Part shown: positions 1-11,962 of the stretch, in pieces | Numbering within the stretch: the stretch's first letter is position 1 | Layout: each line of letters opens with the position of its first letter | NCBI GenBank assembly: GCA_029532625.1 | Contig: JARFXM010000006.1 | Location: 1,302,001 to 1,366,000 of the forward strand | Direction of reading: 5' to 3' | Length of the DNA: 64,000 nt | Origin: Lomentospora prolificans | Taxonomy: Eukaryota > Ascomycota > Sordariomycetes > Microascales > Microascaceae | The notes under the pieces: generated by a model | Told to the model about the DNA's origin: nothing | The model's input: the letters and a program-made list of their open reading frames with translations, nothing else | Databases searched by the model: none | Position numbers and translations under genes: made by a program

Positions 1-3000
1 AGATGAGACCTCGAGACGTAGCCTTCGTGTCTCCCTTTCGTTAGTCTCCCGACGTCTCTCGATGGCTCTCTCCACATCATGCCGCGCCAAATATATGCAG
101 CCCTGCAGACAGCGATTTGTGGATATCGCCATCAATTCCACCCAGGATCACGCTGCGATCACGCCTTTCGTCGGCTCAGTCGTGGAATCGGGTTGAGCGG
201 CTCCTTTGGCTGAACCCTCTATAATCTATGCCGGATGAATTGAGGACTCTCCACAAAAAGAAGAAGAAAAAAGACGGAAATGGACAAGCAACCGGGGATT
301 TTAACCCTCTTTCAGACCTTCCAAACAGGGGAAGGCGGCGGGCGCGGAGAGGAAAGAAGAAACTGAAGCGGCCAGCGTACGTGGGGCCAGAACTTCCTCC
401 GGCGGGGGAGTGAAGGGGCTTTCTTGCGTCCAGGCTTCAGGCGACCAGGGCGCCTTAGGGTTCAGTCTTGGGTTCAATTTGGTCCAGGACGCTTTGAGGA
501 GTTGATTTGTGCTTCCGTACAGCTGGCAAGACTACTTCGGTGCCGTGGGACGAAGGCATTTCATTGATTGATCAAATTGTAAGCTTTTACAAAGCACGAG
601 AAAGAGAAAAACACCCCGCTCTGCAGCACTGGGAGAGAAAAGCTTGGGAAATGGACAGACGCGATACCACCAAAGCGCAGTTACACCGCTGCACTGCACT
701 GGCATCAACTGGACGGGACCGGTCTGGTTCCATTGATGCGCAAACATCCACTCCAGTGATCAATGATTAGTGGTGCAACGCTGAACAGTGCTGGAGGCCT
801 GGCCACGCATGTTTTGTTGTTGGGCTTTCCACGTGGTGGGAGCCCTCCAAGCTCTCCAATGGAACTTTGCAGCACAGGAGAGCCAACCTTGGAAGTCTGG
901 GGGAGTCCAGGTGAACAGTGGAGATGGAACGTCGAGGCGGAAGCGAATGGATGGTCTTCGCCGACCTGGTCCTTGTCTTTGCTCCACAACAAACACGACG
1001 CTGGGGGGAAGTGAGACAGCGGGACAGGACACCATCACCAAAGTCTACAACACCCATTTGATGCAGTAGCTTTACTCATGGGTCGTGTGGTGAAGTCAAT
1101 CTATCTGTGGCTATTATTAGCATCTTCCTAGCACAAGTCGCGCGCACATCCCACCATATCGAGCTACCGTCACGTATTGCTATAAATACACTAGCCACCC
1201 ATCTCTTGGCCTCGATATTAATTAATATAAAAAGGAAATTTCTAGGCTCTTGCGCCGAGGCCAGCCATGCCATGTTGAACCCCCTCACTTCGCCTCCCAT
1301 CCATTGCTTTCGTACACATTGGTCAATGGCTGGCCCACCTTATCGTCTAGTCCTCCGTGCAGTGTGCCGTACGCTGGCTACATCACCTACACCAATGCCC
1401 TACCAGCCTCTGTGTAGGTCTGGGTATGGGACTGGAATAATGGTACGGCTGAGCGGCTTAGGCTCTCATACGGCCGAAGTGGTCTTGGGGGAACGCCTGT
1501 TCTTTCACCAGTCCGTTTGAGTAGAGTTTGCGGATTTTGCGTTATTTTGCTTTTTATCAATTTCCCGTTAGTGTTGCGCTCTATTCTCCGGAAAGTAAAG
1601 TTTGGATGTGCCGCTTGTGATCCCTACTACCCGAACCTCGTTTCCTTCTCAGGCCTCCCGTGGTAGGGAGAAAAGAAGATTCCCTCCAAAAATCCCCCGG
1701 CAAGAAGCGGTTTGTGGATTCTGGTGTAGCAAATTGAAAGGTGTCGAGGATCCCGGAAGATGTAAGTCTAGGAAATGACTCGCATCAGCAGGATGCAGCA
1801 GCGCCCATCCGGTCTGGCCCATTCTACAGGAACGTTAAGAGGACTTGAGAACAGCAGTGGACGATTCATGTCATATCGTCAAGGCCTCAGGATTTTCTCT
1901 GGCGTCCCTACTTCGAGTCTGGTCGCCAGTGCTGTGTCTCCTCAGTCTCAGCCCTGGCATCATTTGTGCGGCAACTCTGTTCCGACCAACACTGCAAGTT
2001 TTACGTCCGTGTCGAAACTGATTTGTGTCCTGTCTTCTCCTTCCTCGCCCGCTCACTTTTGTTTTCTTTTTTTTCCCTTTTTTTTTTTTTTTCTCCTGGT
2101 ATGCGTTCCATCAGCTTTGCTTGGTTCCCAGTATTGAGTCTTTCGAGGCTCTCTCCCTTTTTCAGCCTCATCAACGAAGCGCACAGGAAGCATGTCACTG
2201 ATGTCATGCCACGTCCTGACAGCATGACTTACACCGCCCCTTGACAGCGTCCTCGAGGCAGGGAATGGCGAGAAAAAACATAGACGTAGCGATTTCATCG
2301 ATGTAGCTGTTTCATCCGCTACTCGGAACTCGATTGGGCCACGAGGGAAAGGAAAGGGACAGGATATGGATTGTGACCAGGCTCGTCCTGTCACGATGAT
2401 CCGCCAGTCTCTCGACGCCCAAGACACGCAGGCGTGCAAAACTCGAGGCTCTCACAGATAACTCGGGTGTCTCAGTATAATCAAGCTGGCTTTTACACCG
2501 AAGCTTCGATCATCGATTCCTAGAAGAGAGACTACCGGGTAGGTGCATGATGTTGCCGAGCCGACTCGGCCTCAGGATGAGGCGACCTTCTTCCCAGTAA
2601 ACTGGGCCGGGGGGGCCATTTCCGGGAAACGGCCGAGTTAGAGTGCCCTGCGTTTTCGAAATCGCGGCGGGAAACGACAGGTTCATGCTGTTTGTTGCTC
2701 TTTCTCCCCCTCTCCCTTCATCGACAACTAGCGGTCCGTTCCTCAGTGACATCAGCATCTAGATTGATTGGGGGCTATTTCTAGAAGCCTCGAAACAACC
2801 TCGTATCGCGTCGACAATAACATCTCCGAATGGCAAGCGCGACATCTGTTCCCGTACCGTGAAGAAAGTCTTTCCGCCAAACGAAACGGGCCGCAACCTG
2901 TCGATTGCTTCGTTTTGGGCTTCGCTTGCCGTCGTTTAGGGCGACGTTTAATATACTAGGCCCCCGAACTACGCTGATGATTTTCTCCGGACCGGCTGAG

Positions 3001-3551
3001 GACAGCTAGCTGCTTGATTCTTTATCCCGGTACGCGGGGTTTCTTTAAATGTGAGACGTGGCGAAGGGCAATTTAACCTTTGGCGCCAGTGCTGGCTCTA
3101 CTCTGGTCTCTTTCCTTCGCTGGCGTTAGACTTGAATTTCTATGGCCCGGGGCGGGTCTTCCGGCTGAAACTGAGAATTGAGACATGGCTGCACTGGGAA
3201 AATACGAGCTGAGCGGAGCCTGCAGAACGTCACCCATTTCGTTTCGGGAAAGCCAGCCATGCCATCCACTCTGGCATTGATTGAATGATTTGACGCAGTG
3301 ACATTCTGGTTATGGACATCAAATGGGTTTACGAATAAAGAGCTCGCTGAAGCGAGACGGCTTCCCACGTTAAGCTGCCGATAATGTATCAATCTTGATG
3401 GTAAATATCAATACGGACTTCCAGTCCTCTTATTTTATAATCATTTCCTCATGAATGTCGGGTAAAGCCATCTTCAGTTTCTGTCGGCTCTTGTATTAGA
3501 AGAATTGGTGCTTCATCCAATCGCGGTATATTTTCGTCCAGCACTGTCGAG
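1..3551. other. gene-poor stretch, no supported gene
   Basis: I found no open frame with a recognisable product here. The open frames are all under about 140 codons, are low complexity or overlap one another on both strands, and none joins its neighbours through convincing splice sites. The stretch contains a pyrimidine tract with a 15-T run at about 2078-2092. The last few hundred bases must hold the promoter of the secreted repeat protein starting at 3552. Confidence 0.5.
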
Positions 3552-4929
3552 ATGTTGTCCGAGACTGCCGTTGCTATCGCCTTTGCCGCCCTCGTGGCCG
3601 CGAAGCCACCCAGAACCAAATGCGAACCCAGAACACTGTGCATCGACGGGTTCAACTCGTGTGGAGTTGAATGGGGAGGGTACGAGACCTACCTCGACTC
3701 CTTGATGCCGATATCAATTCGCGACGCAATGGATGGGTTAGCTGACTTGACGCCTCAGATGCTATAACACCTGTGAGCCGGAGAAGAGCCCGACTCCTCC
3801 ACCTTGCGAAGTCTATAAGCCGACGCCCATCGTGACTACGCATCCCTCACCTCCCACGTATCCGCCAGAATATCCCACCGAGTATCCGACAGAAAACTCG
3901 AGCGATTGCAGTTCCGTGACTGTCTGCGCTGACTTCATCAACGACTGTGGCCTGATGTATGGAGGGTAAGTAGGAGGCGGCAATAGGAAATGAGCTGGCA
4001 GGCTCACCCACCTGTTACACTCGTCTAACCGGAGGCTTAGATGCTTTCCCGACTGCTCGCCCTGGCCTACTTTCACCCCGCCGCCCTGTCCTACCACTAC
4101 TTCCACTCTTAAGACTCACACGGTCAAGCCTACCAAGCGGCCTGAGTGCTACGATGATGGAGAGCACATCATTTGCGTCGACAAGGTCAACGAGTGCGGT
4201 ATGAAGTATGGCGGGTAAGTCAATGCTCACACGCTTAGTAGCAGCGGACCCATTAGAAGGGAGGTATCTCTAATGCAGAATCAAAAGCTGCTACGACTAC
4301 TGTGCCACTCCCTCGCCATCTTTCGTCACCCCTGTCTGCACGACGACTACCAAGAAGACCATCAGGTTGAATCCAACGCGGTCGAAGACGAGGATAATCA
4401 AGACAACACCCACGTCTACATCATCTGGGTATCAGCAGCCCTCTGTCGAGGAGCAGTGTGAAGAGGAGGGCTCTTTGATCATTTGCGCCGACGGCATCGA
4501 CGAATGCGGAAACGGATGGGGGGAGTAAGTGACGCGGTGTTACCTGGAGGTGTGGTGCTCCTTCCGAATGGAAACGAACTAACGAGGTCCCGTTTTCAGC
4601 TGCTACGATGTATGCGCCACGCCCACGCTTTCTAGGCCAACTACTCCATGCTCTAATACTCCCGAGCCCACGGCCGTCTATCCGGAGCCGACGTCAAGCA
4701 GCTGCTCCGACATCACGCTCTGCATCGATCATGTCAACGAGTGCGGCATGTGGTATGGCGGGTAAGTCAATGGATTATACAAAGTGTATGCCCAACTGCC
4801 GGACTTTCTAACACGGTGAATAGTTGCCACGATATCTGCAGCACACCGTCGTACTCGAAGCCTCCGTGCCCGAGCACCCCGACTCCGACGGCGGCGGAAC
4901 CTAGCTACGGATATGGCGGTGGATATTAG
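3552..4929 (+). CDS. secreted cysteine-rich repeat protein, six exons matching five modules
   Basis: I do not recognise a named family. Joined exons 3552-3679, 3759-3965, 4041-4214, 4288-4524, 4600-4761 and 4824-4929 give 337 residues. Residues 1-17 look like a signal peptide, with cleavage plausible after the Ala-Ala at 16-17, so secretion is inferred. The mature protein has five copies of a 19-residue module, C-x-D-x2-[ND]-x-C-G-x2-[WY]-G-[GD]-C-x3-C. The first is CIDGFNSCGVEWGGCYNTC and the last CIDHVNECGMWYGGCHDIC. Modules are separated by Pro/Thr/Tyr-rich linkers that carry further cysteines. All five introns (79, 75, 73, 75 and 62 nt) are phase 2 and cut the codon just before the module's third Cys. 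The four internal exons (207, 174, 237 and 162 nt) are therefore symmetric. Exon 4 has two in-frame acceptors, 4278 and 4287, so three residues (I-K-S) are uncertain. Cell-wall, adhesion or effector roles are possible but not shown. Confidence 0.82.
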
Positions 4930-5555
4930 GGCGAGAGAGGCGCTACACAAAAGCTAACTGCCTAGGTGGTGGCATTCCCGGAAGCTTATATTTCATTCTT
5001 GGTAAATATTGGTGAATGACGATTTAGTTCTATCAGAAGGAAGAGGTGTGGAAGGAAGCAGACGTTATCAAATTGAATTGTTATCACAAACCCGCAAAAG
5101 TCGTTCCCGTGAGCATTACGTCGGAATATGACGTGGAATGACCATAAATTGCGGGCATATTGCGTACGGGGACGCCTTGATCGAGATAACAACGGCGAAC
5201 TGAGTGAAAAGAAGTTAATGATTTACCGGAGAACTAAAAATGAAAGACGAAAACTATACTTCGTAGGCAAGCGGTTGACCAAGGTACTTTGAGTTTTCGG
5301 TGAAGGCTGCACAGGAATCTCGGTAAGAAACTAGGAAGTGGGTCACGAGTGTGGGATGGCGGGGAACCCTTTCACCGCCCGGAAATCAACCAGCAGAAAA
5401 AAAAAATTCAAAAAAATTCATTAGGACCTGCCTCGCTCGCTTGCACAAAATCTACCCTTTGCCACGACTCGCACACAGCTTGACCCGCCCGAATCCCGAC
5501 CTCACCCTCATCCTCTCCCTCTCCACAACACATCAATATACACGACATTCATTCA
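4930..5555 (+). promoter_or_regulatory. intergenic: 3' end of repeat-protein gene and PUF6 promoter
   Basis: This is 626 bp without a gene between two same-strand genes. It holds an A-rich block at about 5396-5420 and a C/T-rich leader with short CA motifs just before the PUF6 ATG. I see no convincing TATA box or other named element. Confidence 0.35.
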
Positions 5556-7728
5556 ATGGGTGTCAAAAGCACAGCTGCTGGTGCCAAGAGGAAGGCTTCC
5601 GGGGGCAGGGCAGGGCCTGCGGGTTCGCCCAAGAAAGCGAGGATCCAGGAGGATCGTATGGACCTTGACAGCGACGTCTCCGATCCCGATTCCGATTCTG
5701 CGAGCGACAGCGATATGGACTCCTCTTCCGATTCAGAGGATGGTGGTGTCAAGTTGAACGGCTCTGGCCCCAAGTTCGGCAGGGCAGCCTCGGTCAAAAA
5801 GGGTGAGCAGGCGGGAAAAAAGAAGGCCGATGCCGCGAAACCCTCCGAAAAGAGTGTGTCACAATCCAAGTAGTAGCTGCTGCTACGATTCCAATGTCCA
5901 TATCTAACAATGTATAGGTTCTAAAACCTCTCGGGAAGTGCACGCCGAGCAAAAGCAGCTCGCCAAGGAACGCAAGGCAGCCAAACCCCTCGCCGACGAA
6001 CTTCAACGTACAAAGAAGATCTGGGAGCGTCTCCGACGCAAGTCTCACGTCCCTGCCGAAGAGCGCAAAAAGTTGATTGAGGAACTGTACACTATTATTA
6101 CCGGCCGTATGAAGGATTTCGTGCTTAAACACGACGCCGTACGAGCCGTGCAGACTGCCGTCAAATATTCCACCGTCGAGCAGAGAAAGATGATTGCCAA
6201 GGAACTTCAGGGCGCATACTCACAGCTCGCTGAGAGCAGGTACGCCAAGTTCTTGATCGGCAAGTTGATGGTGCAGAGCGACGCAGAGGTCAAGGATATG
6301 ATCATCTCTGAGTTCTACGGCAGGGTGAAGAGGCTCATCAACCACCCCGAAGCGTCTTGGATTGTTGATGATATCTACCGTGCCGCAGCGTCCAAGGATC
6401 AGAAGGCGATGCTATTGAGGGAGTGGTATGGCCCCGAGTTTGCCATCATGGAGAGGACTGGCACGGGTCCACCGACTGGCGATCTTTCAAAAATTCTCGA
6501 GGAGCATCCGGCCAAGCGGGGACCCATCATGAAATACTTGTGGGATATGATCAATTCTCTAGTACAAAAGAAGATGACTGGCTTCACAATGCTTCACGAC
6601 GCCATGTTTCAATATTTCCGAAACGTTACCCCCGGGTCCAACGATTACAACGAATTCTTTGAGCTAGTTAAGGGAGACGAGGAGGGCGATCTCCTCAAGA
6701 ATATGGCCTTCACCAAGAACGGCGCACACCTTGTGTGTCTCTTGTTCGCCAACGGTACGGCTAAGGACAGGAAGCAGCTGCTCAAGTCCTACAAGGACAC
6801 CCTTCTGATGATGTCTGGTGACCCCTACGCTCACCTTGTCATCCTGACTGCTTACGATGTAATCGATGATACCAAGATGACCTCGAAGGCCATCTTCTCC
6901 GAGCTCTTTGGCGAGACGGACGAGCAGGCCGCCGAGAGTATGATGGCCGCGGCGAGCAACTCCAACGCGAGGGCTACGATTCTTTACCTTTTCGAAGGGC
7001 CCGCCAAGTCGGTCTTCCCTGGCCTTCTCCAAGAAGACCTTGAGATCCTCAACGAGGTCCATGAAATTCGAAAGACCACCAGTAAGAAGGATGCCGATGT
7101 GCGGACCAAGGAGTTGGTCGCCGCCATGTCTCCCCAGCTTCTCGCGGGAGTGAGGGCAGCTGCGGAAACGCTGGTGCACGACTCATTCGGATGCCAGCTC
7201 CTGGCGGAGATTATGTTTTGCGCCGTTGGCGACAAGACGGCGGCACTAGAATCCATCGCCGCAAATGCTGCCGGTAATCCCGAGGATACTACTACTAACA
7301 TCGAAGACACCGCGGCCGGGTCCCGACCTCATATCTCCCAGACGCCGCACGGCGGCAGGCTATTAAAGTCGCTGATTGCGGGCGGCAAGTATGACAAGGC
7401 CTCGGGGACGGTGAAGAAGGTGGATCCTCCGCTAAACTTTGCCAACATCCTGTATCCCGTGATCAAGGACCACATCGTGAGCTGGGCCACCGGCCCCAGC
7501 TCGTTTGTGGTCCTGAACATGTTGGAGGCGGAAGACTTTGGGGATAAAAAGAAGCTCAGGTCTACTCTCCAAAAGAGCACTGCGGCTCTTGAGAAGGCAG
7601 CTGGTGGCAATGATGAACCCAAGAAGAAGGCAGATAAGAAGGGCGAGAATGGAAAGAAGAAGGGTGGGCCGGCGCCAAAGGCGGGCGGAAACCAGGGAAG
7701 CAAGCTGCTTCTGGAGAAGCTACGATAA
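5556..7728 (+). CDS. puf6: Pumilio-family ribosome biogenesis / mRNA-binding protein Puf6
   Basis: Exons 5556-5853 and 5918-7728 join to 702 residues. The 64-nt intron has a GTGTGT donor and a CTAAC branch site. It is phase 1, and its donor is the only nearby GT that restores frame. Residues 1-105 are Lys/Ser/Asp/Glu-rich, with an acidic Ser-Asp stretch typical of nucleolar proteins. From about residue 155 come PUF-like helical repeats (for example KDFVLKHDAVRAVQ near 164). A CPL-type region follows at about 466-546, and the tail is Lys/Gly-rich. In yeast, Puf6 acts in 60S subunit assembly in the nucleolus and represses ASH1 mRNA translation. The nucleolar role is the safer inference here. 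The order of acidic head, Puf/CPL body and basic tail fits Puf6 rather than canonical eight-repeat Pumilio proteins. Confidence 0.93.
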
Positions 7729-8870
7729 AGAAAGGGATTGGAAGGTTTAAGAATTTGTCGTTTCCTTATCATGGAGTCACCGATATTAGTTAACATGTAC
7801 GGGCGTATTTCAATTACGAGACATTTTGCATTTGGCAGAGAATAGACGTGGGCATCAGGCTCGTAAACCCAGGTTCCCGCACCCGAGACGCTTCGTCCTC
7901 AACTGCGATTACAGTCAATGACGATGGTGATTGTGCGCAGACCGACTTCAGACGGGCCCTGGTATTTCTCGTCCCCTGAAGAAGAAAGAAAACCGCTCTT
8001 TCTGATGTGATATATTGATTGGAGGTGAAGGGACCGAGCTGCAGGATTCCAACCAGCAACCTCGGCGAATATGCATGGGGGCATCCAGGATTGCAATGGC
8101 GGAGGCCAAGGCCAGCTCTATGAGTGGGAGACCGTCGTAGACAGGAGCTGGCGGTGGTTGGTGGCGCCTGCGCAGCTGGGGAACCGGAATGGGAGAGGCT
8201 TCGAGAGTGGTCCCCAGCCCAAAAGTCGACGAGTAATCAATGTGGGATAGATGGATGGATCCTTGCGTGACAGAGGTCGATCTGGCGACACCGGAATGGA
8301 CGAGCCTTTTATCTTACGGTCCGATTCAATCTGTCGTGCCACGCCAGACTCACAAGTCGACCTACCTGTCAGCTCTGGGGTAAAGCCTGAGGACAACGGC
8401 GCGTGTCTGAGGTGAGATTCTATTAGGGATGGATCAACGATCGAATTGATGCATACGCCACGATGCCACATACGAGCTACAGAGCAAGCTGGTTAGCGCC
8501 CTTCTGTTGGGTCATTGGGTCACCCTGTTGGGCCCACCATCTCATCAATTACCTCACTTAATATGAACAATCACCTCCAATATCCATCCCCTTGGCTCTG
8601 GCCGCATCTGCGGTCTCATTAATCTTTGAGGCGGGGGCCACTTGACACGGATATCAATGTCAAATAGTTTCTAGGGCACCGCTGGCTCCCAGTGCACTTC
8701 CAGCCCTAGCCCCGGCCCTCTCGTACTCACCTCAAGTGCTTTGCAGAACGAATCCTCCATGCAGCCTAAGCTAAATAGTCCTAGCAGCATTGCGTGCTTA
8801 CCCTCGTCCGCAGTCCTATAATTCGGTCACTGGATGCGGGTAGGGCGGCCGAAAGGAAAGGGAAAAGAAA

Positions 8871-8901
<31 letters not shown>

Positions 8902-9976
8902 GAGAGGGTAGAAAAGGATCGGCCTCTGTTCCACTCTTCCGTGGCGCTGCACATCCGCTGGCCAAGCCCGGAAGGGGAAAAGCGGGTGATGTCCTCGTTC
9001 CTTGCTCTGCTGTGCTCCTTTGGTGAGTGTTGCTGCCCGCACCAACAGCAGCCTGCATGCGCATTAATAGTGTGCAAGTTGACTCGGCCGACCGTGGATT
9101 CTCTTGGTCGTTTATCCACAGAGAAAACCTTGCGTCTTCACCCTGGCAAAGGAACCGAAAAATAGCAATAGCACAGAGATTGCCGTCAGGCCCTCCGAGC
9201 AGCGCAGCTTGTGGCTGTCTGTTCATCGTTCCCGTACACGACGTCGCCGTCGTTCATCGAACGGGTGAACATGCATGGTGGTTTGTCCAAGGAACACCAT
9301 CCTCAGCCGAGTCCCGTCGCCGGCCAACGTAGTCTGGCCAGCGATGCTCGTGGGGTGGGTGGGTAGCATCGTATTCCCGACCACCCTTCTCAAATGAGCC
9401 ACGGCGCAAATCCCTGCCTCGGTGGACATTTTGCCAATCGCATTCAAGAGCTTGAATTGATACTTCGCCTTGCCTTGACCTGACCGTTTCTTTCTTTTCT
9501 CTCCTCCTCCTTTACACTCCGTACATGGTTGTTTGTTGTGTGACGGAAAGATCTTGTGAAGGGAACGGCCAACAGCCTACCCTTTTCACTTCCTCCACAA
9601 GAGAAGCCGATCATCCAGCGACCCTTTTCTGGTCCTCGAGCGCACAGATAGACGGACGGGCTTCAGGATTGGGAGAAAAAAAAGGAACAGAGAAGGAAGA
9701 AAGACTCGCGTAACCTTCGGGGGAAGTGACGACGAGGAAAATCCCAGTTAGCTACGGGTTGATACTCTCTTGTAAGACGCCTAAAACAGTTATATATCGA
9801 GAGACGAGGAAGCACCCAGGGACCTATCTTTGATAGCACACCCAGCCCCGTTCTGTACGAAAGCCAATACGATTCGAACAACCACTCTCTATATTCCGCC
9901 AAGAGCACCCGACCCGACCCCTTCCATCACAAGGGACACCATAAGACTAAGACGAAGACACTCCGACACGGCCGAG
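7729..9976. other. intergenic, no supported gene
   Basis: Open frames here are short and overlap on opposite strands without splice support. A purine microsatellite lies at 8863-8901. The sequence just before 9977 is the leader of the membrane-protein gene. It contains an in-frame open stretch back to 9830, but that begins with TTG, so it is probably 5' UTR. Confidence 0.45.
8863..8901. repeat. A-run followed by (AAG)n microsatellite
   Basis: A 12-A run at 8868-8879 is followed directly by about seven AAG units. No gene overlaps it. It is ordinary simple sequence and likely length-polymorphic. Confidence 0.9.
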
Positions 9977-11221
9977 ATGGGGCTTCCTGCTCTCCTTGGC
10001 CGTCAATCCACCGATTGCTCCTCCGGGACCAATTTCTATAGGTGTGCTATCAACAACTTCGCCGGCTGCTGTTCCGTCGACCCCTGCGCCCTGACCGCGG
10101 GATGTCCCGACAGTGGTAACGGCGACCCCTCAAACAATACCAAAAACGGCGGCTCTGGGGGTGATGATAACAATAACAATCCGGGAAGCAATCCGGACAA
10201 TAATGACACTGTTCCAGGAGGAGACAGGGGCAAAAGTACAACCTCCAAGGGTCAAGGGAACAGCGACCAAACGACTACCAGCCCCGAACAGAGTGCCACC
10301 ATAACCCCGGAAACCACCAAGACGACTCATGTCGCCGTGACCACAACGGACAGCAGTGGCCAGATTCTGACGACCACCATTGAGACAACAATCACCACTG
10401 CTGGTGGCCCGCTGCAGACCGGGATCGGAGGAGGCGCCCAAGCCGATAGTAACGGGACGGGAAGCGGCACTGACGGCGGCAAGAAGCTATCTACGGGGGC
10501 CATCGCCGGAATAGCGGTCGGCGCTTTCCTTGCCATCGCCTTCCTCGCCCTCCTGCTTCTTCTTCTTCGCCGCCGCCGCAAGAGGCGCGCCCAGAAACCT
10601 CTGGAAGCCGAGTACCCACCTCCAATGGCAGCCGTCCCTAAAGCCATCGACGACAAGAGCCCCGGTCCGGCGACACCGTCCACCGTCGTGCAAAGCCGCC
10701 ATGGTAGCTACGGCGGCACGTTTGCCCCCTATGGAGGCAAGGGTGTTGACAGCCCAACCACAAGCACAGGCAGCCCCGCATACTCGCATCTCGCAGCCGG
10801 GAACCGGGACTCCCGTACTTTGCGAATCAGCTACGTTAGCTCCATGGCCTCCGACACCCTCCCCGGCAGCCCCGCTGCCTTCTCTCGGCACACCCCGAGC
10901 ATTGAGGGGGGCTACCCCTTCGCCGCCCAATTGGATTCAACGCCCGTCTTGATCTCGGAAATGGATGCCACCTCTGCCCCCCAGCGCGTCGCCGAGCTTC
11001 CAGCCGAGCCCTCGCCAGGCGCTGCCGGCGCTACTCCGCCAAATAGCGCCGCGCTGCAGGGGCAGGGGCTGGGCGTCCAGGGTAGCGCTCGAGCATCACA
11101 GATGGCCCTGGAACCCGTTGCCGAGGATACCTCTCCACGGGCGACCTTAACGGCCACGGACGGGGAGCGGAATGGAAGATACTATGTGACGAGCTGGACA
11201 AAGTATGACGGTGCTCCTTAG
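9977..11221 (+). CDS. single-pass membrane protein with six-Cys N-terminal domain, Mid2/WSC-sensor-like layout
   Basis: This single exon encodes 414 residues from the first in-frame ATG at 9977. Residues 14-43 carry six cysteines (C14, C23, C31, C32, C37, C43) in a compact motif containing FYRCAINNFAGCCSVDPC. I remember similar motifs at the start of many uncharacterised fungal membrane proteins. Residues about 45-170 are Asn/Gly/Thr/Ser-rich and likely O-glycosylated. A strong transmembrane segment runs from about 174 to 199, followed directly by an Arg/Lys stop-transfer cluster. About 200 cytoplasmic, mostly disordered residues follow. No cleavable signal peptide is visible, so the N-terminus is probably translocated by the membrane segment itself. 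The layout recalls Mid2/Wsc cell-wall sensors, but no WSC domain is evident and the function is inferred. Confidence 0.72.
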   Translation: MGLPALLGRQSTDCSSGTNFYRCAINNFAGCCSVDPCALTAGCPDSGNGDPSNNTKNGGSGGDDNNNNPGSNPDNNDTVPGGDRGKSTTSKGQGNSDQTTTSPEQSATITPETTKTTHVAVTTTDSSGQILTTTIETTITTAGGPLQTGIGGGAQADSNGTGSGTDGGKKLSTGAIAGIAVGAFLAIAFLALLLLLLRRRRKRRAQKPLEAEYPPPMAAVPKAIDDKSPGPATPSTVVQSRHGSYGGTFAPYGGKGVDSPTTSTGSPAYSHLAAGNRDSRTLRISYVSSMASDTLPGSPAAFSRHTPSIEGGYPFAAQLDSTPVLISEMDATSAPQRVAELPAEPSPGAAGATPPNSAALQGQGLGVQGSARASQMALEPVAEDTSPRATLTATDGERNGRYYVTSWTKYDGAP

Positions 11222-11962
11222 TCTTCTTGTTAGTTGGCCTGGACCCCACAGGACACTTGTCTTGCCAGATAGGATTAATGAGGTTAGGTGGTAATATATC
11301 CCTTTGTACAATGCCATTCTTTATACAACACTTCATTGAAAAGGAGGCAACTTTTAGACGCAAGGGTCGCATTGATAGCCCAAGGAGATACCCCCCTTTG
11401 ATTTATCGAATGAAGAAAGCATAAATGAAGGGAAAGGAGGTCTTAGGAATAGTCTCCAGTCATGAAACAACCTTTTTTTTCCCTGCAACTTTCCCGCGTC
11501 TTGTTTTTTCCCCGTATTGTATGTACATTCATGATCCCAATAGAAGATCGTCACTCGAAAGGCGCAACCCTTCCCAAATGCCATCTGCCTTAATGTTAGC
11601 TTAGACCTAACTAAGCACGCCCGATCCGACCTTTCACTTGTCAGTCTTAAAAAAAGAGAACAAGCGAGCAGCGGAGAGTTTCTATAAGGGGAAAACGCAG
11701 GAACGACGGTGCAACCTAGCATTACGAGTGGCGTGCACGCAAAACGTAATTGATCAAGTAGTTTAGAAGTGGGTATCAAAGTCGAACGCCGCTGTCGAGA
11801 CAGGCGCAAAAACACACCAGACTCATCTTGTTTGGACTGGTGAGTAGAACAGAACAGCTCTATCTCGACGAAAGGCCGCGCCTCTCTTCACGCCCCAACA
11901 GCCGGATGTTAAAGGCTCCGCGCCGGGTTTCAGGATATCATTATGCTGGTGATAGTGGTCCT
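11222..11962. other. shared 3' region of convergent genes
   Basis: These 741 bp lie between the stop codons of the membrane-protein gene (+) and RPB4 (-). I see no gene; an open frame at 11354-11815 (-) has no recognisable product. The two transcripts must terminate here, but no definite poly(A) signal can be assigned. Confidence 0.4.

Noticed and set aside
6664..7179. 171-codon minus-strand frame
   Set aside because: Shadow of PUF6 exon 2.
8030..8085. Reverse-strand tRNA-like T-arm (ATTCCAACC near 8047)
   Set aside because: No D-arm, anticodon stem or acceptor pairing at the right distances, and the T-loop lacks the TTCRA core.
9830..9976. N-terminal extension of the six-Cys membrane protein
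   Set aside because: The open frame begins with TTG, has no ATG before 9977, and its translation is basic and unlike the family.
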